In this document: piece by piece, positions 1-9,885 of the stretch | Position numbering within the stretch: position 1 is the stretch's first letter | Layout: the number at the start of each line of letters is the position of its first letter | Assembly: GCF_023065955.2 (NCBI RefSeq) | Contig: NW_026623008.1 | Span: forward strand, 439,001-503,000 | Direction of reading: 5' to 3' | Source: Ursus arctos | Lineage: Eukaryota; Chordata; Mammalia; Carnivora; Ursidae | Length of the DNA: 64,000 nucleotides | Notes under the pieces: model-generated | The model's database searches: none | The model's input: the letters and a program-made list of their open reading frames with translations, nothing else | What the model was told of the DNA's origin: nothing | Position numbers and translations under genes: made by a program

Positions 1-977
1 CTGCCCATCTTCCCTACCTGGCTCTCAGCCAGACTAGAGAACAAAGCTCTCCCAGACGGATCCCCCTCCTACGGCACCACCCCATGCCGACTCAGACAGG
101 GCAGGCACACACAGGCTACTGGGTGACACCCACCGCCTCCCGGCCCTGGAGGCCACCTCAAGCATGGCCAGGCCTACAGTAGAAAGGATCGGGTCAGAGC
201 CCAGAGCTCCCAAGGGACTTGACCTGGGGAACAGGGGAGGCTGGTTTTCAGGAGCTGGAAGGGCCTCCCTACAGCACTCACTGGGCCCAGAATCAGATGC
301 CCCCATCATGGAAGGAGGGCTGGACCCTAACTAGGAACAGACAGACAGACAGAAGGGGCAGAATGAGCTATCCTGAGCTGGTTTATTTCTAAACTTCCCC
401 TGCGGGGGTGGGGCTCCTTGTTTAGTCTGGGGCTCTGGTTCCCAAGCCAGGGTCTGACCACCCACATGCACCTCAGGCCCTATTCTGTGTGTCCATGCTA
501 GGGGCCCTGAGGGGCTCAAGGTCACCCAGACCCAGCCTGGGTAGCAGTGAGGTTGGCAGTCATCCAGGGGCCGTGGGGTCAGCCTGGGAGGTACTTCTAC
601 TGCCTGGCCAGATATCCCTGCTCAACTGGGGGACCCTGGATGAGCCTCTGAGGTATCCCCCACCCTGAGACCCCTCTGCCCTCAGACGTGGGCTATGTTG
701 CTGCCTCCTCCCACCCCCAGAACCCAAGTCCCTCCCCACTGTCTGGCCCTCACCTGGGACACAGCAGAGCACCTCAGTGACATCCCCCCACCCCCACAGA
801 CGAAGGAGTAAGAACGTGGCTTCCCAGCAGTCGCCAGCTCAGCTCCCTCTGAGCCAGCTGAGAGCAGCTCCAGGCTGGGCGGGGCCTGAGGGGAGCCCGT
901 GGCGGGGGCTGCCTGCGATGGGAAGCCAGAGGGATGTGCCCTTGGACAGGCCCCCACACATCTGCGGGCAGGCTTAC
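1..977 (-). other. ACAP3 intron 4 (part)
   Basis: This is intron sequence on the left of ACAP3 coding exon 4, whose donor lies at 977-976 on the minus strand. I searched both strands for the next BAR exon (expected to begin ILFDQAQ) and did not find it, so it lies outside the window. No repeat or RNA gene is recognisable. The many GC-rich open frames here match nothing I know. Confidence 0.7.
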
Positions 978-3900
978 CATGTGGTAGTTGACCATCTCCT
1001 GCAGACTGTCTCCAAACCTCTGCAGACATTCCTGGGGGAGGCAGGCAGGGAAGACCCCTTGCTCAGATGGCACGGCTGTGCTCCCAGGGTGGCGGGCACC
1101 CCCTCCCCCACGGGTCTCAGAGCCAGCCGCCCCTGCAGCCCAGCACAGATGCCCACCGGCTCCCAGGCAAGAGGCTGCCTGCCTGTACCCACCCCTGTCT
1201 AGAGGGCCGAGCCCAGCTGTCCCCTCACCGAGATGACAGTGTCGCCCTGGCACTGCTGGGACAGGTCTCGAACACCACTCACGAAGAGTCTGTTGGTGGT
1301 GACGTAGGCCTTGCCAGCCTCTATCATGCCACTGCACAGCTTGACCAGCTACGGGTGACGGAACGAGCCACATTCGTGCTGCCTCTGAGTGGCAGCCCTT
1401 ACCCCCTCCAAGAGACCAGGCCACAGAGGTGGGAACTGCCCAGGGGCAGCCAGAATTCAGCTCAGGGCCCGTCCGTGCCCAGGACACAGCCGTCCCTGAG
1501 GAGCCAGCTGGAGCTGGGAGGACAGCGAGGTGTCGCAAGGGGCTTGGCTCCAGGGCAGAAGGCTGGAGCAGGACAGGGAAGCCCAGAGCAGGGGAACCCA
1601 GGGTGGGAGTGGGCATGTGGTCTTGCCTGAGGACTGGAAGGACTGGCCAGTGAAGGCACGCAGGATGCTGTCTCTCCTTTCTCCCTCTTCTCCTCCCGTG
1701 TCCCTTCCCTTGGGCCCCCAACCCAGTCCCTGGGATGCACCCTCCACACCCCCTCGCCCCACAGATGGTGGGAGGGGATTCACCAAGGCTTACCCCCACT
1801 TCATGGGAGACTCACACGTGCAAGCAGCATGTGCACCCTGGGACAGGGATGGTAGGCCACAGCAGGGAGAACGAGGGACAGCCCCAGGTCCTGGGCACTG
1901 CACACAGAGGTGGCACACACACACCCCCCACGCACACACACACACTCGCACCCACGCATGCCTGTGCGTGAACCGAGTCAAGGCCAGGCATGGGGCGGAG
2001 AGGCAGCCCTGGACCCTCCGTGCACCCAGGGCCCTGCCTTCACCTTGTCTAGTTTGGCCTCGATCTCGACCACGTCAGTCTCCACCTCCTCGATGGTAGC
2101 CCTGTAACAGCAACGAAGCTGGCTGCAGACCGGCCGACCGCGAGCCTGGGGCTCCAACAGCCCACCGTGAGCCGCAGGGCCCGAGGGTCACCGCCCTATG
2201 AGGATGTGCAGTAGGAAGGGACCACTTTGACTCCAGCTACCTGCTCCGATCAGCCCACCTGCCGTCCCTTGCTCCTCAGACAGGGAGGAAATGGAAGCTG
2301 GGAAAGGCAGATGCCCCACTGGGCAGAGGGACTGGACCCAGATCCGGCTGACCACAGCCACTCAGCACCCGCCACCGCCCCAGGAAGGAAGAGGCCCAGT
2401 CAGCTGTGATGTCCCCACCTGGGGTCTGGCTGCTGTGGCTCCAGGGAGAGGAGGTCAGACAAGCCCCCGAGGATAGAGGGAGGGGCTGCAACTTGCTGGC
2501 CACTCTCCTGGCCCGGCCACTGTACTTCTCCGGGGCTGAGTTGACCCCAGCCCCACCTCAGGCCTGGGGACCCTGGGGCAGACCAGTCTCAGGGCCCATA
2601 AGCATGGCCCAGCTGCTTTCTCTGGTCCTGGCAGCAGCATGAGACCCCAGACTAACTGTGGAGGGGTGTCCCCTGGCTCCTCCAACCTCAGAATACCAAA
2701 CAGCACAGTTTGCCCAAAGGGAGTGGTGGGACAAGCTTCAGAGGGGCCCACTCCCACCAGAACAGCCTGACAATGGGGCTGCCTCAGGGAGGTAAGAGTT
2801 AATGAATGACATCACCAGAGAAGCCACAGACGGGAGAATCCCCGGAAGGCGAGGCAGATGGATCGGGCACGTGACCCCCCTCCCCTGTTCTGGGAACAGG
2901 AAATAGGGAAAGAGGGCCAGGATCCCAGCGCCACCCACCCCACCCCCCAAACCGCTCAGCTGGTGAACTGGGCCCATCTGGCCTCCTGGGGATGAACAGG
3001 GCATGAGGGCCAGGGGTGACAACGGGGCCCAGGAGTAAGAGGCAGGCCTCCAGGGACAGGTCTTAGGTGGGGGTCGGGCAGAGGCAAGGGCATCCAGGTC
3101 TAGAGGCCCCTCGCTGCCCCCATGTCCCGCAGGGGGGCGCTGTGTTCCAGGGTTTCCCAGGCCTGCAGGCAGGAACCTGGTCCCTCACATGGGATGTATA
3201 GTTCTGCGTGCCCACAACTTGGAGCTGTTGGGGGGGGGGGGGGCACAAGGCCGCCCCAGCCAGGGACTTTGGAAGTGCCCACCACCTCCCTGACAGGACA
3301 TGGGCTCCTCTCTGAGCAGCGCCCATCCCTTCCAGCAGGGCTAAGGGAACTCTGAGTTCCGGAGAAGGGACAGACCACCCACCCAGGAGCAGATGCTGCA
3401 GGAGCCCTGGCCACCCCAACTGTCCTGAGAGCTGCTGCGCTTGGGCGAGGAGGGGGTCCCCCCCGCAAGGGTGGGGCCGCACCGGATGCAGATGAATGTG
3501 CTCATGGGGGCAAGTGGGTGGGTGCTCTGCAGAGAGCAAAGAACCAGCACCCTGTCCTGGGAGCCCCAGCCCCCGAGGACCTAAGGCCTCCACTCCTGCC
3601 CTCCCTCCAGGATTTCCTCAGCAGCTTGGATGACAAGGAGGAGGGTGAGGCAGGCTTCCCCACCAAAGCCATGACTCAGCGTCTGAAGCCCCACCCAGGG
3701 GAGGGGGCACCAAGAACAAGGGGGCAGCACCTCCAGGCCTGTCTGGAAGAATCTGGACTCTCCCACATGCATCCCAAGGCTGTGGGGCTCTCCCCAGGCC
3801 AAGAGCATGGGGGCATGGTCCCTCTTCCCAGGGCTGGGGCCACCTGGCCCCACATCACCGATTACAGCCTCCCACCCAGCCCCACTCTGGCTCACCCCAG

Positions 3901-5707
3901 GCCTGCCACCAGGAAGTCCCAGGTTACATTTCAGCAGCAGGGTGAGGGTGAGGAGACAGCAGGGCCCCAGAAGAACCTCAAACCCCTATTATATCTCAGC
4001 CCAACCCCGAAACCCACACAGTGTGGCTTCTGTGGCCCAAGGTTCAGATGAATCTCCTCAGCCCCCATCCCAGGCCCAGACGGGCACTTTCCTGGGGTAG
4101 CCCCTCCCTGCCAGGGGAAGCATGGTAAAACCCGGGCAGCCACTGCACCCCTGTGGGCCACAGACAGACCAGGCTGGTATAGGAGGGAAGGCCTGGACGT
4201 GAATGCAGTGCCCATGCCCTCAGTCCAACCAGGCAAGGTGGGCCTGGACCCCTCCACTCAGGGGAAGAAGGACCATCGGGCTTCTGAGCAAGGGGTCAGG
4301 GTGAGACTATGGTGCCTCAGTCAGGACCAAGGCCCCAGCTGAGGCCCCAGCTACATCTTCCCCCACAGCCTGGGTCCTGGAGGACAGTGGGCAGAGGTGG
4401 GGGGCCCAGGATTGTGGGCGCCTCAGTTGTTCACACGCCCTCCCTCAATCAGTCAGCAACAGCAGATGGGAGAATGCAGAGAATCATCCCCAAACCCTCT
4501 GCCCTGGGGCCCCACCCTGGGCCAAGCCCTGACCCCTCATCCCTAGCCTCCCCAACCCTTTGCTGCTGACACCCCCGTGTGATGGTCATGCAAGGGGCCC
4601 AGGGGTAAGGGCACCAATGCTGAGGCTCACCAGTGCATCCACACTCAGGTCCTCTTGATGGCACATCCAAGACTCAGCAGGCACACACACACATGACCAA
4701 ACACACATGTGCTCACGTGCAAGCAAATGGACCCGCATGCAGTGACACAGTGAGCACACAGACATGCGTGCTCACGGAGAGGACACACACAGGCACACAA
4801 GTACGTATGCTAGTGCCAGAATACACGTGAACAAGCTGACGTGTGTTTTGTGCCGAAGCTCATATGTGCATGATAAACACATAGTACAAGCATGTAACCC
4901 AAGACGGAGTAGGAGATGACACGCACACATGCACACTCCAAGCGCGCCAGCCCAGGGGTGCAGCCCCCCCCCCCCACACCCGGGGTCTGTGGAGCACCTG
5001 CTACACGGAAGGTGCTTGTGCTGCACGGGGATGAGCTTGCCTGCACAACCGGGAGCGACTGAAGCGTCCAACCCAGGCTGGGCACAGTGCAGATCCCCTA
5101 CCCGAAACTCCCACCCAGCCCTGCTCGGCCTAGCCCCCACCCCTCCAGGCCCCTAGGTCACCCTTGCCAAGCAGCCCATCCCAGGCTGAAAACGTGGCTC
5201 CAGTTACCCGACCCCCAGGCAGTGCTCTGGTCACACGGACTAAGATGTATCCCTGGGACAGACACCTCTCGCACCCAGACAGCCCTGGCCAGAGCTGGAC
5301 TGCAGGGCCAGGAGGGTCTCAGCCCCGTGCAGGTGGCCAGCACGAAGGTGCAGACACAAAGCGGGGGTGGACACTCCCACGGAGAGGTGTCTATATCGGC
5401 AGCCACCCCACCCCCACAGACACGACCTCCGCGCGAGGTGACCAGCACAAGGGGCATCTTTTGTTCAAGGCCTTTGGGCCCCGGGCTGCGGGCTTTGTCC
5501 GAGGCGGGGTCCTCCAGCTCCCATCACCGGCTCCCGGGCCCGGCACAAAGGCGGCAACGACACCCCCCCCCCCCGCGCCCACCCACGGCGGCCCCGGGTG
5601 CCCCGAGGGGGCGGCGACCCCCGCCGACCACAAAGGGCCGCGCCGCCTCCAGGGGCGCACCTGAAGCGCGGCGAGTCCTTGATGCACTCCTCGAACTCCA
5701 CCGTCAT
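978..5707 (-). CDS. ACAP3: ACAP3, Arf GTPase-activating protein with coiled-coil, ankyrin and PH domains 3 (5' part only)
   Basis: Four coding exons are visible on the minus strand: 5661-5707, 2044-2101, 1229-1348 and 978-1031, giving codons 1-93. The joins keep frame (47+58+120+54 nt) and all have GT/AG boundaries. The start is the CAT at 5705-5707 in a CpG island and gives MTVEFEECIKDSPRF. The encoded part is the beginning of the N-terminal BAR domain, which senses curved membrane; it includes the stretches EVETDVVEIEAKLDK and ECLQRFGDSLQEMVNYHM. In the full family protein (about 830 residues) PH, ArfGAP zinc-finger and ankyrin domains follow and inactivate Arf6 at the plasma membrane and endosomes; those exons lie beyond the left edge. 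Intron 1 is 3.6 kb. The gene is divergent from PUSL1, with 899 bp between start codons. ACAP1 and ACAP2 share the fold, but the N-terminal sequence and neighbours favour ACAP3. Confidence 0.93.
1913..1960. repeat. CA-rich simple repeat in ACAP3 intron 2
   Basis: Imperfect (CA)n tract with interruptions (cacaca, cgcaca, actcgcac) about 80 bp downstream of the ACAP3 exon 2 donor on the sense strand. Probably a polymorphic microsatellite. Confidence 0.8.
2102..5660 (-). other. ACAP3 intron 1
   Basis: Intron between coding exons 1 and 2. It contains a 14-base G run at 3230-3243, a CA/TG-rich low-complexity stretch at about 4680-4960, and a gradual rise in CpG toward the promoter from about 5400. 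I see no convincing exon, SINE or RNA gene in it. Confidence 0.7.
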
Positions 5708-5862
5708 GGCTGCGGCGGCGCGCGGCGCTCACTGGCACGAGGACCGCGGCGCTCGGAGCGGCATCCCCGGCCGGCCCGCTCGTCCGTCAGCCGGCCCGCC
5801 CGCGCCGCGCTCGGCGCCCGCCCGCCCCGGATTGAGGCCGCCGCGCCGCCGCCCCGCCCCGC

Positions 5863-5995
5863 CTGTCACCGCCGGGGAATGTCGCCAAAGTCCGCCGCCC
5901 GCGCGCGCCGCCGGCTGTCACGGCCGGGGAGCGTCGCCAATGTTCGCCGCCCGCGCGCGCCTCCCGCTGTCACGGCCGGGGAGCGTCGCCAAACG
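5863..5995 (+). repeat. 52-bp tandem repeat (about 2.5 copies) in the ACAP3/PUSL1 promoter
   Basis: Units begin at 5863, 5915 and 5967, an exact 52-bp period. Each starts with ctgtcac(c/g)gccgggga followed by a/gtgtcgccaa or gcgtcgccaa. The first two continue through gccgcccgcgcgcgcc, and the third copy is truncated. The differences are scattered single bases, which suggests a fairly young local duplication. The repeat lies wholly inside the CpG island. Confidence 0.85.
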
Positions 5996-6360
5996 CCTCC
6001 CTGCGGCTCGGCCACGCCTGGCTCGGGCCCGGACGCCCCGTCGTCCCGCCCTCTAGTTCCCCGGCCACCGCGGGCTGGGAAGGGAGTCGGACCCAGCAAC
6101 AGTCGGCCTGTCCGCGGGGCGCGGGGAGGGCGCGAGACTGCTGGCTCCAGCGATGCAGCCGTTGCGCAACGCGGGGCATTGGCAAAAACCGCTCGCGCGG
6201 AAAGTGGGGACGGACCCGCTCCAGGACAGTAGGGCGTGGGTGAGCGGGTGAGAGGGTGGACGAACGAGTGCAGGCCCGCGGGAGCCCCTCCTGGGCGCCG
6301 CTGTCGGAATCCGGCCCACGCGCTCCTCTGCGGCGGAGAAGTTTGCACCCTCTCCCTTAG

Positions 6361-6453
6361 TTCGGCCCCGCCCCCGCTCCCGCCCTAAGCGGCCATAGGG
6401 CGCCCTTAGCGGCCCTTCGTTCGGCCCCGCCCCCACTCCCGCCCTTAGCGGCC
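6361..6453 (+). repeat. 59-bp promoter duplication, GC box plus cttagcggcc
   Basis: The block beginning ttcggccccgccccc at 6361 recurs at 6420, a 59-bp period. Each copy has a GC box (ccccgccccc) followed by cccgccc(t)taagcggcc. It sits about 150-245 bp upstream of the PUSL1 ATG and would duplicate an Sp/KLF-type site. Confidence 0.75.
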
Positions 6454-6605
6454 TAAGGCGCAGGCGCGAGCGCGGGCGCAGCCGGGGGCGTGGCCACATT
6501 GCTCCCCCGCGCGCGCTCACTCGCGCGCGCGCTGCGTTCACGTGCAGCTCTGCTGAGCCCGAGCCCGACCCCGCCGAGTGTGGCCGCGCTTCGCCGACTC
6601 CGGCC

Positions 6606-9159
6606 ATGGGCCCTGCAGCAGGCTCGGTGACGGCGCGCTACCTCGTGTACTTCCAGTACTTGGGCACGGACTTTAAGTACGTCTTCCAGACCTCCCATCC
6701 GTGCCCGCGGCCCCCACTTTGTCCCGGCGCCCGACGTGGGAGCGGGGGGAGCTAAATTTAGGACGCGCACCTCTGGTCGCCAGGCTGGACGCCCGGGGAG
6801 GGAACGGACCTTGGAGGGCCGCAGAGGGCGGGGAAGGGCCCGAACCCCGTCTGCTAACCTGAGCCCGCCTCCGCCCGCAGCGGGGTCGCGGCCGTCAGGG
6901 GCTCCCAGCGCGCCGTCGCCGTCGGGGTCCAGAACTACCTGGAGGTGAGCTCTGGCGGCCAGCCGCCCGGAATGGAAAGAGGGAGACCCGAGGGCGGCGC
7001 AGATGGGAGCCCCCGCGCTTCTGCGGCCCGGTCTTCGCCCTGCGCTGCCCACCCCGCCCCAGGCGGCTCTGTCCCCTCAGGAAGCTGCAAAGCGGCTGAA
7101 TTCGGTGGTGCCAGTCAAGTTCACCATCTCCAGCCGCACGGATGCCGGGGTCCATGCCCTATGCAACGCGGCTCACCTGGACGTCCAGCGCCGCTCAGGC
7201 CAGCCCCCTTTCTCCCCAGAGGTCCTGGCAGAGGCTCTCAACGCCCACCTGAGGCACCCGGCCATCCGGTGAGCACCCATCTGCTGTCTCCAGACTGGTC
7301 CACCATGCGTGGAGGCCATAAGTCAGGAAGGACTTGGTGTCTGGACAGAACCCTGGGAGTGAGATACCAAGGTGTCGCTTGGGTGGGTGGAGGGATCTGG
7401 AGTGCCTGATCTTGCTCCCACAGGATACTGCAGGCATTCCGAGTACCCAGTGACTTCCATGCCCGCCATGCAGCCACATCCAGGACCTACCTGTACCGCC
7501 TGGTCACTGGCTGCCACCGGCCTGACCAGCTGTCAGTGTTTGAACGGAACCGATGCTGGCCCCTGCGGGCAGGGTGAGTGTGGGTGTGAGCGAGTGGGAG
7601 GGGTTGTTAGACCCAGCTGGCTGGCTACTCCCTCCTGACCACTCACCTGGCTCCCTGCAGCTGCTTGGATGTGGGTGCCATGCGGGAAGCTGCCCAGCAC
7701 CTGCTAGGGACGCATGACTTCAGTGCCTTCCAGTCAGCTGGCAGCCCGGCCACTAGCTCGGTGCGCACACTGCGCCGAGCCTCAGTGTCCCCTGACCCAG
7801 GCAGCCCCTTTGTCCTCCCCCAGGAGAACAGGTAAGGAAGGGCACCCTGCACACTAGCCAGAGGCTGGGGAAGCTGGATTTAACTTCCCTGGCAGGGGTG
7901 GTGCAGACGCAGCACACAGCTGGGGCTGGGGACCCCCCTGGGCATCCATCATTCCTCACAGGGGGATACTAGTCAGCTGAGTGGCATGGCCCCAACAACC
8001 AAGAACCTACAGCTGTGCCCTCCCCCCAGGGTGGGTTCCTGCCCTGCCCTACCCTGCCCAGCTCAGCATTCATTGCCTAGTACATGGATCTTGGCAGCTG
8101 CTGAAAAGCCTTTGCTGAAAGAGAAGCACCAGGCCAGTGGTTCCGGCCCTACCTGCCAGGGGGTTGGCTCCGCTGCCCCTGGCACTGTCCCTGGGGCCTC
8201 TGGCCAGATGTCAGCTGTTGACTTCCAAAACCTTCCCCGTTGGAGCCAGCATGGAGGAGGAACTTCTGCATGGTCAGCTGAAGAGCCCCTGGCCTGGGGC
8301 TTGGGTCCCTGGTAGATGAGCTGGCCACGCTCAGCTCCCTCAGCTGCCGCAGAGCCTGCACCGGGACCTCCACCTCAGCGGCACCTCCATCGGAGGGCCT
8401 GTTCCCATTGCCAAAGCCCCCAGAAGGCTCTGCTGCCCCTCCCACTCACAGTGTCCCTCCCACCAGCTTCACTTGAGGGTAGGATGGTCAGTGGAAGCCC
8501 TGGGGTGGAAGAGAGTGGGAACCAGTATCCCCCAGACCCCTTCCCCTGCCCGCCTCCTTGTCCGGGGCCACAGTGTGGACTCGGGGGCTGCCCTGGGCCA
8601 GACATCGCAAGTGCCAGTATTTCTAGGTTGCGGTTCTGGAACCTGGAGTTTGAGAGCCAGTCCTTCCTGTACAGACAGGTGGGCTCTGCGCTGGGCCTCC
8701 CGGGGGTGGGGGTGGCCCTGAGGGGCTGGGCCCCTATGGCAGTCTTGGCTTTGGGTTGCAGGTGCGGAGAATGACAGCTGTGCTGGTGGCTGTGGGGCTG
8801 GGGGCTTTGATGCCTGCTCAGGTGAAGGTGATCCTGGAAAGCCGGGACCCCCTGGGCAGGCACCAGGCACGTGTGGCCCCAGCCCATGGCTTATTCCTCA
8901 AGTCAGTGCTATACGGGAGACTCGGTAAGAGTACGCTGCCCTGAAAGGTGCCTGCGTGCATCCCACTGATTGACCCCGTCCTAAGGCTGGGTGCTTGATG
9001 GGGGAGGGGCTCTTGGTGACAGCACAGCTGCAGCCCTCACCTGTCCTGCTAGCAGGTGGCAATCCAGCCTCTGTTCAGCGGGAAGGCAAGGAAGCCCCAG
9101 GTTGGCCAAAAAATCTCCAGCTGGAGAACAGCAGCCCAAAAGTAGGAGGCCTGGAGTAA
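6606..9159 (+). CDS. PUSL1: PUSL1, tRNA pseudouridine synthase-like 1 (TruA family)
   Basis: Eight coding exons: 6606-6676, 6881-6944, 7081-7268, 7424-7573, 7661-7831, 8627-8678, 8762-8924 and 9056-9159. All have GT-AG junctions and an unbroken frame, giving about 320 aa. The product belongs to the TruA-type pseudouridine synthases, which isomerise uridine in RNA; the human protein is reported to be mitochondrial. The catalytic motif SRTDAGVHA lies at residues 63-71, with the active-site aspartate at 66. Later family blocks are [14 protein letters not shown] and [20 protein letters not shown]. The start [18 protein letters not shown] follows gccATGG, a good Kozak context. The C-terminus is uncertain: if the last intron is retained, translation stops at 8942-8944 with a shorter tail. 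It converges on INTS11. Confidence 0.94.
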
Positions 9160-9620
9160 GGTACCTGGACCCCTAGACCCAAGGGCCTTGGACCCCTAGG
9201 TACCCGGATCCCAAGATCTACGCCCTGGACCCCTCCTGACCTGGGCCCTAGGATCGAGTTCCCAGTAGAGGAGGGAGGCTGCGGGGGTTCCCCTCAGGGA
9301 GTAGGGAGGGGCCTGAGAGGCAGGGGCTCTGCAGCCCAGATGAAGCTGTTGACCTATGGCCAGGCCCAGACTCTGTAGAAACCCTCCTGTGCCCTGCAGG
9401 GTTTACCACACGGAAGGCACAGATCACCCCCAGATGCCCAGCTGACGTCAGGGCACCATGACACACAGAGCCCTGCTGCCATGCAGGCCTCCTGCCTCCT
9501 GCTGGCCTGTACCTGCCTCAAGTCCCCAGCTTCCTGGGCACCCAGGTCTGCCACAGGTGAACTGCAGGAAAAAGGCCTGAGTATCAAGAAGGGAACATCC
9601 ACGCAGCCTTTGGTTCAGTT

Positions 9621-9626
9621 TTTACT
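9621..9626 (-). terminator. Possible variant polyadenylation signal (AGTAAA) for INTS11
   Basis: The plus-strand tttact reads AGTAAA on the minus strand, 260 bases past the INTS11 stop codon. I see no AATAAA on the minus strand between 9500 and 9885, so a weaker variant is plausible. Not proven. Confidence 0.35.
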
Positions 9627-9679
9627 GGAAATTAATACCGCAGGAGCATCCACCTATCTCCTGGGGCCTCACGAATAGA

Positions 9680-9685
9680 AATAAA
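9680..9685 (+). terminator. Polyadenylation signal AATAAA for PUSL1
   Basis: This is the only canonical hexamer on the plus strand downstream of the PUSL1 stop. It implies a 3' UTR of about 550 bases ending near 9700, inside the probable INTS11 3' UTR on the other strand. Confidence 0.65.
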
Positions 9686-9885
9686 GGGTGACCAAGTCCT
9701 TAAGCCTCTTTCTTTCCTTAGCCAAAAGTGGCCAGTTGGGCAGACACATGACACTGTGGTCTTGTCCTCACAGACAAGGGCTGTGAGCAGCCGTGGGCTC
9801 CACATCCAAGGACACAGAGGGAAGAGCTGAGGCACAGACACGGCCCTGGAATGAAAGCCTAGGTCCCTCTGGTGACCAGCTGACC

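Larger units (their letters stand above)
5450..6605. promoter_or_regulatory. CpG island and bidirectional promoter of ACAP3 and PUSL1
   Basis: The interval spans ACAP3 exon 1 (start codon at 5707, minus strand) and the PUSL1 start codon (6606, plus strand). It is very GC- and CpG-rich and has no TATA box near either start. Several GC boxes of the Sp/KLF type (ccccgccc) are present, plus an NRF1-like palindrome GCGCAGGCGC at 6458-6467 about 140 bp before the PUSL1 ATG. Two sets of tandem repeats (5863-5995 and 6361-6450) lie between the genes. Housekeeping genes arranged head to head commonly share such promoters; the transcription start sites themselves cannot be read from the sequence. Confidence 0.8.

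Noticed and set aside
774..1799. 341-aa minus-strand frame covering ACAP3 exon 4
   Set aside because: Only the short part at 978-1031 is a true exon; the rest is intron and runs over splice sites.
5087..6232. 381-aa open frame on the plus strand across the ACAP3 exon 1 region
   Set aside because: Arg/Pro/Ala-rich translation of a CpG island, antisense to a real exon, with no recognisable domain.
9443..9450. Full CRE palindrome TGACGTCA in the PUSL1 3' region
   Set aside because: It lies in a 3' UTR, far from any promoter, with no other sites around it; most likely chance.
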